Assembly (NCBI GenBank): GCA_036245805.1
Contig: BTRK01000002.1
Location: 28,017,067 to 28,081,066, forward strand
Direction of reading: 5' to 3'
Source of the DNA: Pristionchus mayeri
Lineage: Eukaryota > Nematoda > Chromadorea > Rhabditida > Neodiplogasteridae
DNA: 64,000 nucleotides
Shown here: piece by piece, positions 1 to 11,300 of the stretch
Layout: each line of letters opens with the position of its first letter
Numbering within the stretch: the first letter of the stretch is position 1
Made by a program: the position numbers and the translations under genes
The notes under the pieces: model-generated
Told to the model about the DNA's origin: nothing
Seen by the model: only the letters and a program-made list of their open reading frames with translations
Databases searched by the model: none

Positions 1-150
1 TGAAGAATGTTTCAGGGGCGCTAAATAGACAATGTTTGAAGAATGTTTCAGGGGCGTTAAATAGACAATGTGCTGATCAATCATATAGTGGGCCTGAAAC
101 CTACCCGAAAATGCCCAAAAGTGAAATTCCTAGTCTTGTAAGAACCTATT
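1..150. repeat. Fragment of a GTTTCAG-type repeat
   Basis: A stretch of about 34 bases carrying AATGTTTCAGGGGCG occurs twice in tandem at the window start. It is followed by CCTGAAACCTACCCGAAAATG, whose core is the reverse complement of the first motif. The same GTTTCAG half-sites lie inside the inverted-repeat family seen at 299-433 and 32863-33001, so this is probably a partial member. No coding potential was seen. Confidence 0.45.
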
Positions 151-298
151 AAGCTTTTCTTCTAAACTACAGAAATAGATCACAAGTAAGCCATCGAGTT
201 CGAGTCTTTACAATATAGTTAGTCGGCCGGGACAGGATTACTTGATTTTACAATTCGTTTTGGAGTATTCATAGCTTTTGTCATTTTTAAAATAATTA

Positions 299-433
299 TC
301 CGAGTTCTCTTATTGGAAAATTTTGCCCCGTTTTCGAATGTTTCAGGTGCGTTATACAGCGGGCGAGCGTTTGTATATGTAGCGTACCTGAAACTTACCC
401 GAACATTCAACAAAATTTTTCAAATAAAAGAAT
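299..433. repeat. MITE-like inverted repeat, TTATTGGAAAATTT family, copy 1
   Basis: The left end reads TTCTCTTATTGGAAAATTTT and the right end reads as its imperfect reverse complement, with GTTTCAG/CTGAAAC half-sites nearer the centre. Clear relatives lie at 21561-21690 and 44793-44934. It sits just upstream of the first visible ccm-3 exon. Non-autonomous element, inferred from structure and copy number. Confidence 0.6.
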
Positions 434-459
434 AATAATTCAAAGTGAGTCCTCTTCAG

Positions 460-3400
460 GAGATCGCCTCGTCGATCAAGAAGTTGCTCGACGCGACCAA
501 CGACGTGATCACCGTCGTGCCGCAGCACGCGCAGCAGGGTACGCTAACACTAAATTCAATGTTGATATTTGGTATTTTTTATTTGTTTGTTTATCTTACC
601 CACCAGGGTGATTCATCAGTACTGATTGTTCGAGAATGTAGTGATTGGATTGGAGATGGGGCTAGTTTTATATTTATTTAATCCAAAAGACAGCTAAATG
701 CAAGTGAAAATTGTGCCCAGAGGCGTTACATTCTCGTTCCATTAATGGTTCATGTTTAGCCTTACTGTGCGTCTTGACTAGATAACATTTGGATTTTTAA
801 GTACCTGTTATTGAGTGCATACACATCCGGGTCTGGGCCAATATCTTGATGATTTACTTACCAGTTTAAAAAGAGGGTCGAAATGAGCAATCAACGTATA
901 TAAAAATGAATACAAAGGGGAGCACGCCGTTTTTCTCACTGTTTACTTCCATCTTTGCTTACTGCTATTGGGGTGTCCGGAAAGTTCGTATAATTTTTTG
1001 TTTTTATTTTTTATTCAATGCTTTACAATTCTCAGTGATCAATGTATGCCCCCTTTTTTCTCACTACCTCCCTCCAGCGATTGGGCAGGGTCTCGATACA
1101 TCTCTTCCAGAATGCGGGTTTCTTCGAGACCGCCCAGTTCACGAAAGCCCTCACAACTTCCTCTCGATTCTTGAACTTCTTTCCTTTGCAGAAGTCAGAG
1201 AGAGAGCGGAAGCAGTGGTAGCAGTTTTTCAGCTGTTCGGAAGCTGTTTTTCAGCTGTTCGGGGGAGAGGTCATGGGGAATCACTTGTGGGAGTTTCGGC
1301 TTCTTCCCAGATCGATGGAGGATATCGAACACCGTTGATCTGGGAGTACCAGTATCCTTCTTCAACTCACGCACACTGGCCATGGGCTTGCGCTTCAGTG
1401 TGTGGAGAACGAGAGGCTGATCGAGGGAGGGAGGGCGTCCAGAGCGGGGTTGATCATCGAGACCAAACTCCCCTTTCTTGAAGCGGGAGAACCACTTATA
1501 GCGGAAGGGTATGGAGGGGACGTCAGCTCCTTCCGACTGGGCCAGGGCAGAGTGGGCCTCCTTCACGGATCGGCCAAGACGGTAGTAATGAAGTAAAACT
1601 GCTCGGAGGTAGAGATGGGAGTCCATCACAAGAATCAATGTAGCAACTAGGAGACTGATTAAATCCTCTCACTACTCAACGTCAGAATGATGCAATACAT
1701 TGTTGACAAACAGATTGCGCAATCACTGCATTTGATCGCGAACTGACTTTTTTCCGAAGCATTATACGGACTTTCCGGACACCCCAATAGTAAAAATTTT
1801 AATAATATTTTTCTCAATCAATATATGAGGCGAATCGCGACAGAATCGACCATTTAAGGGGGGCCAGCGGCGGTAGGATTCAATTTCGTCCATTCTTGAT
1901 GAAAATTTGGTTACAAATACTTCAAATGGCGCTCTTTCAAACTGCTTCTTTAGAATTTTGATATCGGTCGTCATCGTCGAGATTCAGAAGGCCAAACTTG
2001 GCACTATCAATTTTCGACTATCAAATCGGGCGCACTTAAATAATCATATCTCCGTTTAAAATGAAGATAGAATGTCGTTCTTTGTTTGCATTGAAAGCTA
2101 CCATCATGCTCTACAAATTGATGTTGAAGTCATCATTCCTGGTACTCATCCTGGTTCGGGGTGGTCGGGCGCACCAAAAGTGACGTAACTTTGGAAATCG
2201 GAAAAAGATATTGGGTTATCATGCTTAAGTTGTAGTCCATGCATGTGGCTTACTTCCCTCCAAAAATTAGGAAAATCGGAGTATAAACAAAAAAAGGTGG
2301 CACTTTTGTGCGGGCAACTCAAAATGAGTTCCGGACAAGTGTACTACCGTATCTTCAATTGCCCTGATTCAGGCTAAAATCCACTCAAAAACGTCCAAAA
2401 CAACATTACCTGTTGAATCCCCCTATGTTATAACACTTTTATTGACCTAAAATGATCGTCGGGTCGAAAATTTGAAAATCGATATTTTGACCCCCGTTGA
2501 CTCGTTAGATGGGCCCAAACGCACTAAATGGGTTCCATGTAATGTAAATAAACCCCTTGAAACAGCTCAAAGAAAAAGGGCTCCTGAAAATGGGATCTTT
2601 CGCTTGAGGAATCCAGGGAAAGACCCACAAGTATAGGATAGTTCAAAATAGACTTAGGGGTCCGCACTATGGCTTAAAATGTAGAGCAATATGTGCTGAA
2701 CATTTCATCTGTTGAAAGTGAGTCTCTATCTTTTCATAGAAGCATGCTATAGAGCTTAGAATTAGGACAAAACCGACGGGAGACGAGTGCGGGAGAGCGC
2801 TAAATAGAGGGGAGGGAGAGGGAGGCCAGGCGGCGAGAGCGCCAGACGGTTAGAGCACGCGCTCTCGGGGGATTCTAGCCCGTTTCTTCTCAAATTCTAA
2901 GCTCTGTAGCATGCTTCTATGAAAAGATAGAGACTCACTTTCAACAGATGAAATGTTCAGCACATCTTGCTCTACATTTTAAGCCATAGTGCGGACCCCT
3001 AAGTCTATTTTGAACTATCCTATACTTGTGGGTCTTTCCCTGGATTCCTCAAGCGAAAGATCCCATTTTCAGGAGCCCTTTTTCTTTGAGCTGTTTCAAG
3101 GGGTTTATTTACATTACATGGAACCCATTTAGTGCGTTTGGGCCCATCTAACGAGTCAACGGGGGTCAAAATATCGATTTTCAAATTTTCGACCCGACGA
3201 TCATTTTAGGTCAATAAAAGTGTTATAACATAGGGGGATTCAACAGGTAATGTTGTTTTGGACGTTTTTGAGTGGATTTTAGCCTGAATCAGGGCAATTG
3301 AAGATACGGTAGTACACTTGTCCGGAACTCATTTTGAGTTGCCCGCACAAAAGTGCCACCTTTTTTTGTTTATACTCCGATTTTCCTAATTTTTGGAGGG

Positions 3401-4643
3401 AAGTAAGCCACATGCATGGACTACAACTTAAGCATGATAACCCAATATCTTTTTCCGATTTCCAAAGTTACGTCACTTTTGGTGCGCCCGACCACCCCGA
3501 ACCAGGATGATTACCAGGAATGATGACTTCAACATCAATTTGTAGAGCATGATGGTAGCTTTCAATGCAAACAAAGAACGACATTCTATCTTCATTTTAA
3601 ACGGAGATATGATTATTAAAGTGTTTTTCCGATTTGATAGTCGAAAATTGATAGTGCCAAGTTTGGCCTTCTGAATCTCGACGATGACGACCGATATCAA
3701 AATTCTAAAGACGCAGTTTGAAAGAGCGCCATTTGAAGTATTTGTAACCAAATTTTCATCAAGAATGGACGAAATTGAATCCTGCCGCCGCTGGCCCCCC
3801 TTAAATGGTCGATACAAAAGTGCCACCTTTTTTTTGTTTATACTCCGATTTTCCTAATTTTTGGAGGGAAGTAAGCCACATGCATGGACTACAACTTAAG
3901 CATGATAACCCAATATCTTTTCATCAAGAACGGACGAACTTGAATCCTACCGCCGCGACGTGGTCGATTCTCTCGCGATTCGCCTCATATTGCAGCGGTG
4001 GAGAAGCGCAAGCGAGAGTTCGTGCACTACTCGAAGCGATTCTCGACGACGCTCAAGGACTACTTCAGGGACCAGAACGCACTACAGGTAGGCGCCAGGA
4101 ATTCCACAGACAAAACAATACAACTCAATGCTTCACATGTTTCTGCAACATACCCCCATGTCCATCTTCTTGCTCCGAAACAGATTAGCATCATTTGTGT
4201 TTCAGACACACTATGAGATGCAAACGATTTTGCTCAGTTTTTTGGCACCGGATTTGGATATGCTTCAGGGACATGCTATTTAGACATGTCGATATCCATC
4301 AACCGCTTTTCGCAGGGTGATTTTGTACGTGACCCTCCTCATTGATGTGCAGCGTGTTTTCCTAGTCCACAGAAGACGATTCGACTGCCCCATCCGATTT
4401 AAATAATTCGCTCATATGCACAGTTATTCCTCAAAACATTTCTCCTATATTACAATTTATCGCTTTTCTAACTTTTGCCTATTTTTAACCCATACCGCAA
4501 CTAGTCCGCGCAAGTGATTTGTTCGGATATTGTTTTTTTCTAACTTAATCCATTCTCAGGTCTCAGTCTCGGCGAATCAGCTCATCTTCCAGACGTCTCT
4601 CATCGTGAAGACGCTCAACGACAAGCTCCGAAGAGGAAACTGA
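460..4643 (+). CDS. ccm-3: CCM3/PDCD10 homologue, 3' part
   Basis: Three exons, 460-538, 3996-4087 and 4560-4643, join in frame to give the last 84 residues; the 5' exons lie upstream of the window. The product starts EIASSIKKLLDATNDV and continues KREFVHYSKRFSTTLKDYF and VSVSANQLIFQTSLIVKTLN. I recognise the C-terminal focal-adhesion-targeting-like helical domain of PDCD10 (programmed cell death 10), usually about 210 residues long. PDCD10 is an adaptor that binds germinal-centre kinase III enzymes and striatin in STRIPAK complexes. The protein ends LRRGN, soon after the last domain helix, so the end looks complete. The intron at 539-3995 is unusually long (3.5 kb) because of mobile elements. 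TAF13 follows 810 bases downstream on the same strand. Confidence 0.9.
965..1790. mobile_element. Mariner-family element, deletion derivative
   Basis: The ends are near-perfect inverted repeats, CTATTGGGGTGTCCGGAAAG and its reverse complement; similarity continues to about 30 bases. TA dinucleotides sit at both borders (966-967 and 1788-1789), as expected for Tc1/mariner insertion. The element is only about 0.8 kb and holds just the amino-terminal part of a transposase on the minus strand, so it is non-autonomous. It lies in the long ccm-3 intron. A second element with a related TIR lies at 41902-44151. Confidence 0.85.
1195..1638 (-). pseudogene. Mariner transposase, amino-terminal DNA-binding part only
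   Basis: A 147-residue open frame shows the paired helix-turn-helix region of mariner transposases. The first half contains WFSRFKKGEFGLDDQPRSGR, the typical W..RFK.G.f.l.D..RSGRP signature. The second half has VRELKKDTGTPRSTVFDIL and then VIPHDLSPEQLK, matching the segment just before the catalytic core. The catalytic DDD domain is missing: the frame ends in a low-complexity LLPLLPLSL tail close to the element end. It therefore cannot encode an active enzyme, though a DNA-binding fragment could still be made. Confidence 0.8.
1821..3990. repeat. 2.2-kb foldback (long inverted repeat) element
   Basis: The left arm (1821-2763) and right arm (2892-3990) are almost perfect reverse complements over more than 900 bases, separated by a 128-base GC-rich spacer. 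The outer right arm is rearranged: 3813-3922 repeats part of 3345-3450 (the GCCACCTTTTTTT to CCAATATC stretch) before the terminal bases resume. The termini read ATATGAGGCGAATCGCGA on the left and its complement on the right. The right end stops five bases before the ccm-3 exon at 3996. A diverged relative of the arm lies at 56294-56600. No transposase is visible. Confidence 0.85.
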
Positions 4644-5452
4644 ACTGGCGAGGTGCCAAATATTCTTGGCTTTCTGCCAATCCCATGGATTAGCACTGCG
4701 ATTGCCTCAGAGATTCGACCGTATCCCATAGAACTATATTTACTCCTTAGGCTTTAGCTGATGTCAAATGTGTTTGTTGTGCTTATGTATGATTTTATGC
4801 AAAGTTTATGCTTAAGAGCCCAGCTCTATATTTTTGCTCTATAATTTGGCCACAACTTTCACTTGAGAATTCCATTTCAACCTCTACCCATCCAGATACC
4901 GTAACTCTTTCTCGTATGCTCAGACGACATGATAACCATCTCATTTTATCTATTGATCTGTGATTACCGTAATCAGTTCACGTGCAACAACCACCGTATC
5001 CGTCTTCCCATGTAAATATCTTATCGATTGTCCCACCACACTTCGGTGAATAGATTCTCTCACTGCATTTTCTTCAGAGAAGCTAACCTCACCTAGATTA
5101 GATTATCTCTCGCCCGATTACAAAACTGCCTTCACTTTAGCTTGATTCCCTTCCTCCCTACTCGTACCCGAGATACCGTACCCCTCCCGTCGTGCTACCG
5201 TATGCCTAGATTATCGATCGATCAATCTGCTCAAGATTAACTCCCGTGCAAGTGTGCTCATACTGTACCGTCGAGATTATGTCGATTTTCTGTACAACGC
5301 GTGTGCCTTTCAGTCACTTTGTCCTCTATCTCCATGATTGTAGATAATAAATAAGTTTTGATAGTTTGTCATATCGCAATGAATTTGGAGGATAGTCCTT
5401 GGAAAATGCCTTGAGATTTGCTCTTCGAAAATGAAGATAAAAAAGAAAACAG
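4644..5452. other. ccm-3 to taf-13 spacer
   Basis: This is probably ccm-3 3' untranslated sequence followed by the taf-13 promoter. It contains many scattered TACCGTA/TACGGTA-type heptamers. No further exon, RNA gene or clear terminator was seen. Confidence 0.5.
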
Positions 5453-7953
5453 ATGGAAGACGAAGATCTGTTCAACGACTCGGATGAGGAGCCCACCACC
5501 TCCGCAGGCAAGAAGACCACCGCAGGTACTCCTTCTCTGTATCGAATCATTGTTGTTGTATTTGGATATATTTAGAGTGAAACATATTAGTCATGGCATT
5601 TTTGTTTTTCTCTCTCTCGAAAAACCACTTTTTGTCAACGGAGTGCTGACTTTCACAGTAGTAAGCACACGGCATTACACACACAAAACCGAAACGAGGA
5701 CCTAGTATTTTAATTTTATATGAAACATACTTGCCTACTCGCTTGCTCTGAAACATATAATATTTTGTTCATGCTGGGATATATCATGAGTGAAACACAA
5801 ACCACGGCATGTTTCTTTTCTATACAATCCGCGGTCAACAAGTTGTAGGTAGGGTCGATATTTGATGGTGGTTCACCGAATCACCGTAATCAGTCGTCAA
5901 TAGGATACTAATCTACCGTAATCCCATTCGCAGCAGCGGCAGACAAGCCGGCGGCCGAGGGCAAAGGCGTCTTCCGCAAGGAACTCGCCAAGATGATGTA
6001 CGGATTCGGAGACGATAAGGTATACTGTAGGGAGGGCAATCGCGGATTGAATGCAAGATGGGGGGGGGGGCTATAGGATGGAGCATTTATATTTCACAGG
6101 ACTGGATGTACATTCTCAAACATAACTACACTGAATTAGCCTGAAAAGTGTGTGTTCTGAAACTTGCCTCTTGAATCTTGTCCTTGCAAGTTGCTGTTTC
6201 ACAGTGTGTTCAGAAGTAGCTTCACTGGGGAAAGTCTGGAATGCGTAAAAGAAATTATTATATCTATTTTACCAATCGCGATTTAAATAATCTAATGAAA
6301 TAGAATAAATTGGCAGGAGCCGTACGATAAGACGCTGGAGATGCTCGAGTCCATCGTGCTGGACTACATCAAGGTATGAAGAATGGAGTACGGATGAGAA
6401 CTATGACGTCATGCCGCCATATATCAAAATCGGCATGACGTCATAGTTCTCATCCGACCTAGTGCCGAATGGACTCTCTCCTTTTACGTGATCGCTGGCT
6501 CTTGCTAACGGGCGAGAGATCATCTTTATTGTGCTTGGGATAGTCAGATTAGGATGATTCCTTTTATATACCCTCTCATCGAAGGGGAAAAAACAGTGAA
6601 AGATATAGATTACGATTGCAGATTGACTAGAAGGTAATAGTATGTTTTGCAGAATTAGATGCCATGGAACTATTGAACCACTGATGCGCCGACTGGGATG
6701 TATAGTCAATGAAACATAGAATTACTCGGGAATCAGTTGTAACATGACTCACTTTGTGACGTGAAAAGGGGTTTATTTAGATATGCAATCACATGAGAAA
6801 TTGAAGTAAAGAGGGGCATGAATGGAAGAATAATTAAGGATCTGATTAATTTTTAAATGAAAAGAATGCATATTTTTTCTGATACTTGCCCGAGACCTGC
6901 AAAATACTGTTGTTGATCTCTCACTAACTATTCTGGTTGTCCTAATAATAACGCTCTGGTAATAAAGCCAATATAATGATTTATCACTACCTTCAATCAA
7001 TATTCGACCTACCGTAACCATCCCTTTCCGCTCAGGAGATGTGCGAGCGCGCGAAGGCTGTGGGCAAGCCGGACAAGATCCAGCTGGAGGACATCCACTA
7101 CCTCATCCGGAGAGACACCAAGAAGTTCGCCAGAGTCAAGGTGAGGGAAGATTACGGTAGGAATACGGTAGAGGGAGTTTTTTTTACGTGTTCGTACCTT
7201 GACATGTTCCTTTTGTACCTCTTGTACCAGGTAGTGCTAACTTCGTTCCGGGTAACAATGGGAACATTATCAGTAATATACAATTTTCAACTTTAAATAG
7301 AAAATTGTATTTAGTGCTCATTCAAGGACAGTTTTGAGTTATATTTTTGTGAAGAAAAACAATGAAATTGAAATTATTTGTCCGTGTTGCACCCATGGGT
7401 GTTCCTGTTACAAAAGGTACAATTCTTGAGATGTTTCATTTTTCAAATTCTTTTTTGAAGGATGAAAATAAAAGCATTGCATTAATGACTACGTCACACC
7501 GCGCCCCTCATTAGCACCATATTCTTTTTATATGGACAACAAGCACATTTTTAGCAGCCAATAGTTATTTCCTGGCGAGCGTCACAACAGCTGGATTGTT
7601 GCTGCATGTGATGAAGAGCATCAGTGATTAGAGCTTAGAGATGCAGACGGTTCTTTATAAATGGCGCTACACCTGATGTGAGCTATTTCGTAATACCACT
7701 TTTGATATTTCATAATACCCCTTTTGATATTTCAAAGGCGGCATGACTCAATAGTTCTCATCCCCCCCCCCCCTAGTGCCGTATTACTTATGAAATTTAT
7801 TTCGTTGTTCATGGCAATTGAGAAAAAATTAAATTTTGAACGTACCGTAATCGATATTCTTCCTCTCAGGACCTTCTCTCGATGTCTGAGGAGCTGAAGA
7901 AGGCGCGCAAGCAGTTCGAGGACGCCAGCACGGAGAAACTGGAGAAGCTGTGA
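5453..7953 (+). CDS. taf-13: TFIID subunit TAF13
   Basis: Five exons, 5453-5525, 5934-6019, 6317-6373, 7036-7140 and 7870-7953, join in phase to give 134 residues, close to the size of metazoan TAF13. The start codon follows AAAACAG and opens an acidic MEDEDLFNDSDEE leader. The histone-fold region runs from about residue 38 to 107: FRKELAKMMYGFGDD, LEMLESIVLDYI, then DIHYLIRRDTKKFARVKD, all strongly TAF13-like. TAF13 pairs with TAF11 through histone folds within the TFIID core-promoter complex in the nucleus. The tail is a short charged helix rich in K and E. All donors are GT and all acceptors CAG. The third intron carries an ATGACGTCAT MITE, and a degenerate copy lies in the fourth. Confidence 0.95.
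6391..6466. repeat. ATGACGTCAT MITE, copy A1
   Basis: Near-perfect palindrome in taf-13 intron 3: CGGATGAGAACTATGACGTC on the left and its complement on the right, followed by CGACCTAGTGCC. The family consensus end is GGCACTAGGTCGGATGAGAA. Other copies: 7720-7789, 29961-30060, 33617-34271 (interrupted), 47628-47717, 49336-49427, and a diverged one at 15669-15777. Confidence 0.8.
7720..7789. repeat. ATGACGTCAT MITE, copy A2, half element with C-run
   Basis: Only the right half is recognisable, TTTCAAAGGCGGCATGACTC followed by ATAGTTCTCAT. The CCGAC expected next is replaced by a run of twelve C before CTAGTGCCG-like sequence. It lies in the last taf-13 intron. Confidence 0.65.
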
Positions 7954-8264
7954 TCGATTAGTCCCTTTCGATTACCGTATCACCTCTTTCCGATTACTGT
8001 ATCTCTAATATCGAATTCCCTATGTTTTTCTTTGTTGAAGTTCATTCACATCCACCCTCGCCTCGGAATTCCCAGTCCATTCAATATATCTCGGCCACGT
8101 TCTCATGACCTTCGAGCCTAAAATCAGATAAAGTTCGCATCATGGGAATGAGCAGTATGATTCGCATAAATATTTATGAGGCGAAGCGGGGATTCGGGTG
8201 ACTTTATGATTAAAAACTAGTAGTGTTTCAAATGTAAAAAAATATGTTCGAAAAGCAAGCAAAA

Positions 8265-8329
8265 ATTAGCCAGCCCGATGCGGGGCTGGCTAATTGAGTC
8301 TGGTGCTCTACCGACTGAGCTAACCGGGC
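8265..8329 (-). pseudogene. tRNA 5'-half pseudogene (tRNA-Lys-like) fused to a hairpin
   Basis: On the minus strand the first 32 bases, GCCCGGTTAGCTCAGTCGGT then AGAGCACCAGAC, match the acceptor 5' strand, D arm and 5' anticodon stem of a tRNA-Lys-type gene. Instead of an anticodon loop and T arm, the sequence continues into a perfect 12-base-pair hairpin, ATTAGCCAGCCC pairing with GGGCTGGCTAAT around a six-base loop. There is no B box, so it is not a functional tRNA gene. Confidence 0.6.
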
Positions 8330-11300
8330 ACATGTTGACGTTTCCTAAAAAATAGTGCCATTCTTCTTTTTTCGCTTCCTGTGACGTTATTTGTGAAGTG
8401 TACTACTTTTATAGAACCTCGGCCTTAACCGTAGTAAATTGTTTGCGCTAGGTAAGTATAATGACGTGGTAGTAATTCAGTATTTCCAAATCGCATTTTA
8501 CGTGGTCTGACCTATTTATTGTTAATTGACTCTGTCCTTATCTACTTCCTGTCTTTGGATACTGTACTGCATGAATTCTCGAATTGATCAGCACTTCTAT
8601 AATTTGCCTACAGACCTTTTTTGATCGCCCCTACCTTTCCTCAAAAGTGTCGAATGATCTCCGTTCCTGTGCTACTTCTGGTCATTTGATGTGTGCTCGG
8701 AATGGACTGAAAACATGTTAAGAGATCTAATTTCATCGTGTTTCCTGCTTCCTCAATCGACTAGAACTACGTTCGAGTTCGTTGAAAATATGCACTGTAC
8801 CGCATTTTTTCTCCTCGATAACAGGAAACTTTCAAGTATCATGCAGATTTGATAAAAACTAATTTGCCTTATCTATTCATAATTTTTGTCAAAAAAATGT
8901 AAATTCATTGTTTGAGTCCCTCGAATTCAAGCCATTTTAAGGCCCTTGTTTTGGCAACATTCCTAGCGATCTCTGACCCCAGCATCATTCTTCGCTCTCA
9001 CTTTCTTTCTCTCGTGAACCTCAAATGACGTCCCAGTGTGCCTTTAATAATAACACACAAAAGTAGTCGACACGAAATGCGATCGCGCATCGCACGCTAT
9101 GGCGGCCATGAAAACGCAACACACAGCACATGCTTTTCCTTGTTCTGGAAATAGCGCTTCCACTTTGGGGTTCATCATATACAAAAGTCTCTTACATGGC
9201 GATTTACAGGGGGTGCGCGAGAGATGAGAGAGCGCAGAGAAAGATAGCAATCTCTAATTTTTAATTTTTTTGCATGCTCGCGAATTTGCATGCTCTCTCG
9301 CCATTGGTCTCGAAGCGATTTTTTTTTTTTGGAAATTTGCCATAGAATACCGTGAGTCTTTCTGTTCGGTATACATAACAACCAGGTGATAAACCCGCAT
9401 AAAACGCACAACACTGAGCTCTGTTCAACCCTACCTTGAAATAGGCGTCCTCGAATGCATACGTTGCAGTTCTCCAATTTCTCTCCTACTCGCTCCATTT
9501 CTGGCCATTTTGGTCATTTGGTCGTATTCACGAGTGACGCTCGCGCAGAAAACAAATAGTTTGTGAGTGGTCGAGCACAATAACGAAGGCAAGGTAAAGA
9601 TATCTGCTGCTCGAGTTCCGCGGTGGAAACAATTGACGACTTCCCGGATTTTCTTTCAAGAAAACAATGAATGTTTTCTGTCTCTAAAAAAACCATCATA
9701 CATCTCCGATTTTGTATCCCCTGCTTTCAATGCTATTTTTCCCCACATCTTCAATGCTTTTTTTCAAAATTTGTCGAATACTAATGCACTCAAAGCACTT
9801 ATCATTTGCTAAAGCTGCTCATATCACGTCCATTTCAATTTGTGTTAGTTGATCCTCAATCGGCTAAACGAGTTGCCAATCCCCGGCTGATCCGCAGCTC
9901 GAAATATCCCTTCCCCTTTTCGTACCCACAGATCTTTCCCTTATGCGATAGTTCCTTCATCCGAGAACACACTCGGAAGCTGATGAGTTCGCATGGGAAA
10001 CCCGCAATTCTAGGCGCTAAACAGAGCTGGGCAAACAAGAGGGTGGAAAACAACGGTGGGAACCTTCCACTAGAGGCACTGGAGTTCCGCGAGTTTCGGA
10101 TATCCCACGGGCAGTGTCCAATAACACATCATAGGACATGAGACTTGGGCACCTTCTTTGATCGACCTTTGATCGTTTCTTTTTATAAAATATATTTCTA
10201 TTTAGGATTCTCTATTCGAGCATAGGCATCGCACGTTTTTCGCGACGAAGTCTCGTGCCCAGACTCTGTCGTTCTGTTGTAGCCCTAGTTCGTAGCGTCT
10301 GGTCCATTTCATATGCCTAGGAACAAAATAACAATACAAATATCTATCTGAATTCATTTGTCTCACTCGCGCTTTCGACCGATACGATTCTCAAGGCATT
10401 TCGCCCGATCTTCTACCAGGCAACGATGTTTGGTGATGGTCCCCATAACCAGTAGTTGTGTATCTTTGCGGATGTCCTCTGCGTTGCGATATCGCCCTGA
10501 ATGGTTGAGTGGAGATTGAGGTCTTCCCCCAGGATGCCATGTTGTGGCCGCATCTTCTTATGCATTCCTACGTCCTCGAGTGGGACGAGATTACTGGGGA
10601 GAAAGTGAGGCAGGGGGCAAAACATGAGGAAGACCCGATGACAGATTCATGCCTTCTTTAAAGTGCGCGAAGAAGCAGAAGGTGGTGTATGGGTGCATGA
10701 GAGATCAAACCATCACGAGCGAATCCCCGGAGACCATCGAAACATTTCTCAAGTAGACGCCTCCGTGCGACTAAACTCTTTTAAAGATCACTCAGCACGT
10801 CAGGAGACCATGAAGGCAAAGATCCATTCGGGTACTCGTGCCTTCCATTGAGATTAGGCTCAGAAACGAAAGAATACAAACTGATGTTGGAATACAAACT
10901 GATGTGGGTCGGGTGGGTTGCAGTTGTTGGGAAAAATATGGGAAAGAACAGCCGGGGTAGTTTGCCGAATTAGATCATAGTCATGATAACCAACAATTTC
11001 GAACATCGGAATTAACGTAGCCGTCCACACTTCGCAGACTGAAGTGTTGTATTGTACGGTCGACCGATTCGGAGTGCAGTCTGGCTAAGCACAGCTCCTC
11101 CCGGAGAGTGTCTGTTGATACGCCCAAGCATGTGCTCTTCCGTGAGTGCAGGGTGGTTGTTTTGGCCGTAAATGGCGAGTCGGAAGGACAAACATCAAGG
11201 GGGTATCAGCCAGAGGGCGGAGGGGTGGTCATTGATACATCACTGATCATCCCCCCGCCCTCTGACTGTTATCGTACGGAGTATAGTTGATGCGCGTTCC

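Noticed and set aside
906..1481. 191-codon plus-strand frame
   Set aside because: It lies antisense to the mariner transposase fragment and has no recognisable content.
3473..3826. 117-codon minus-strand frame
   Set aside because: It falls inside the foldback arm; the mirrored arm carries near-identical sequence with interruptions, as expected of non-coding repeat.
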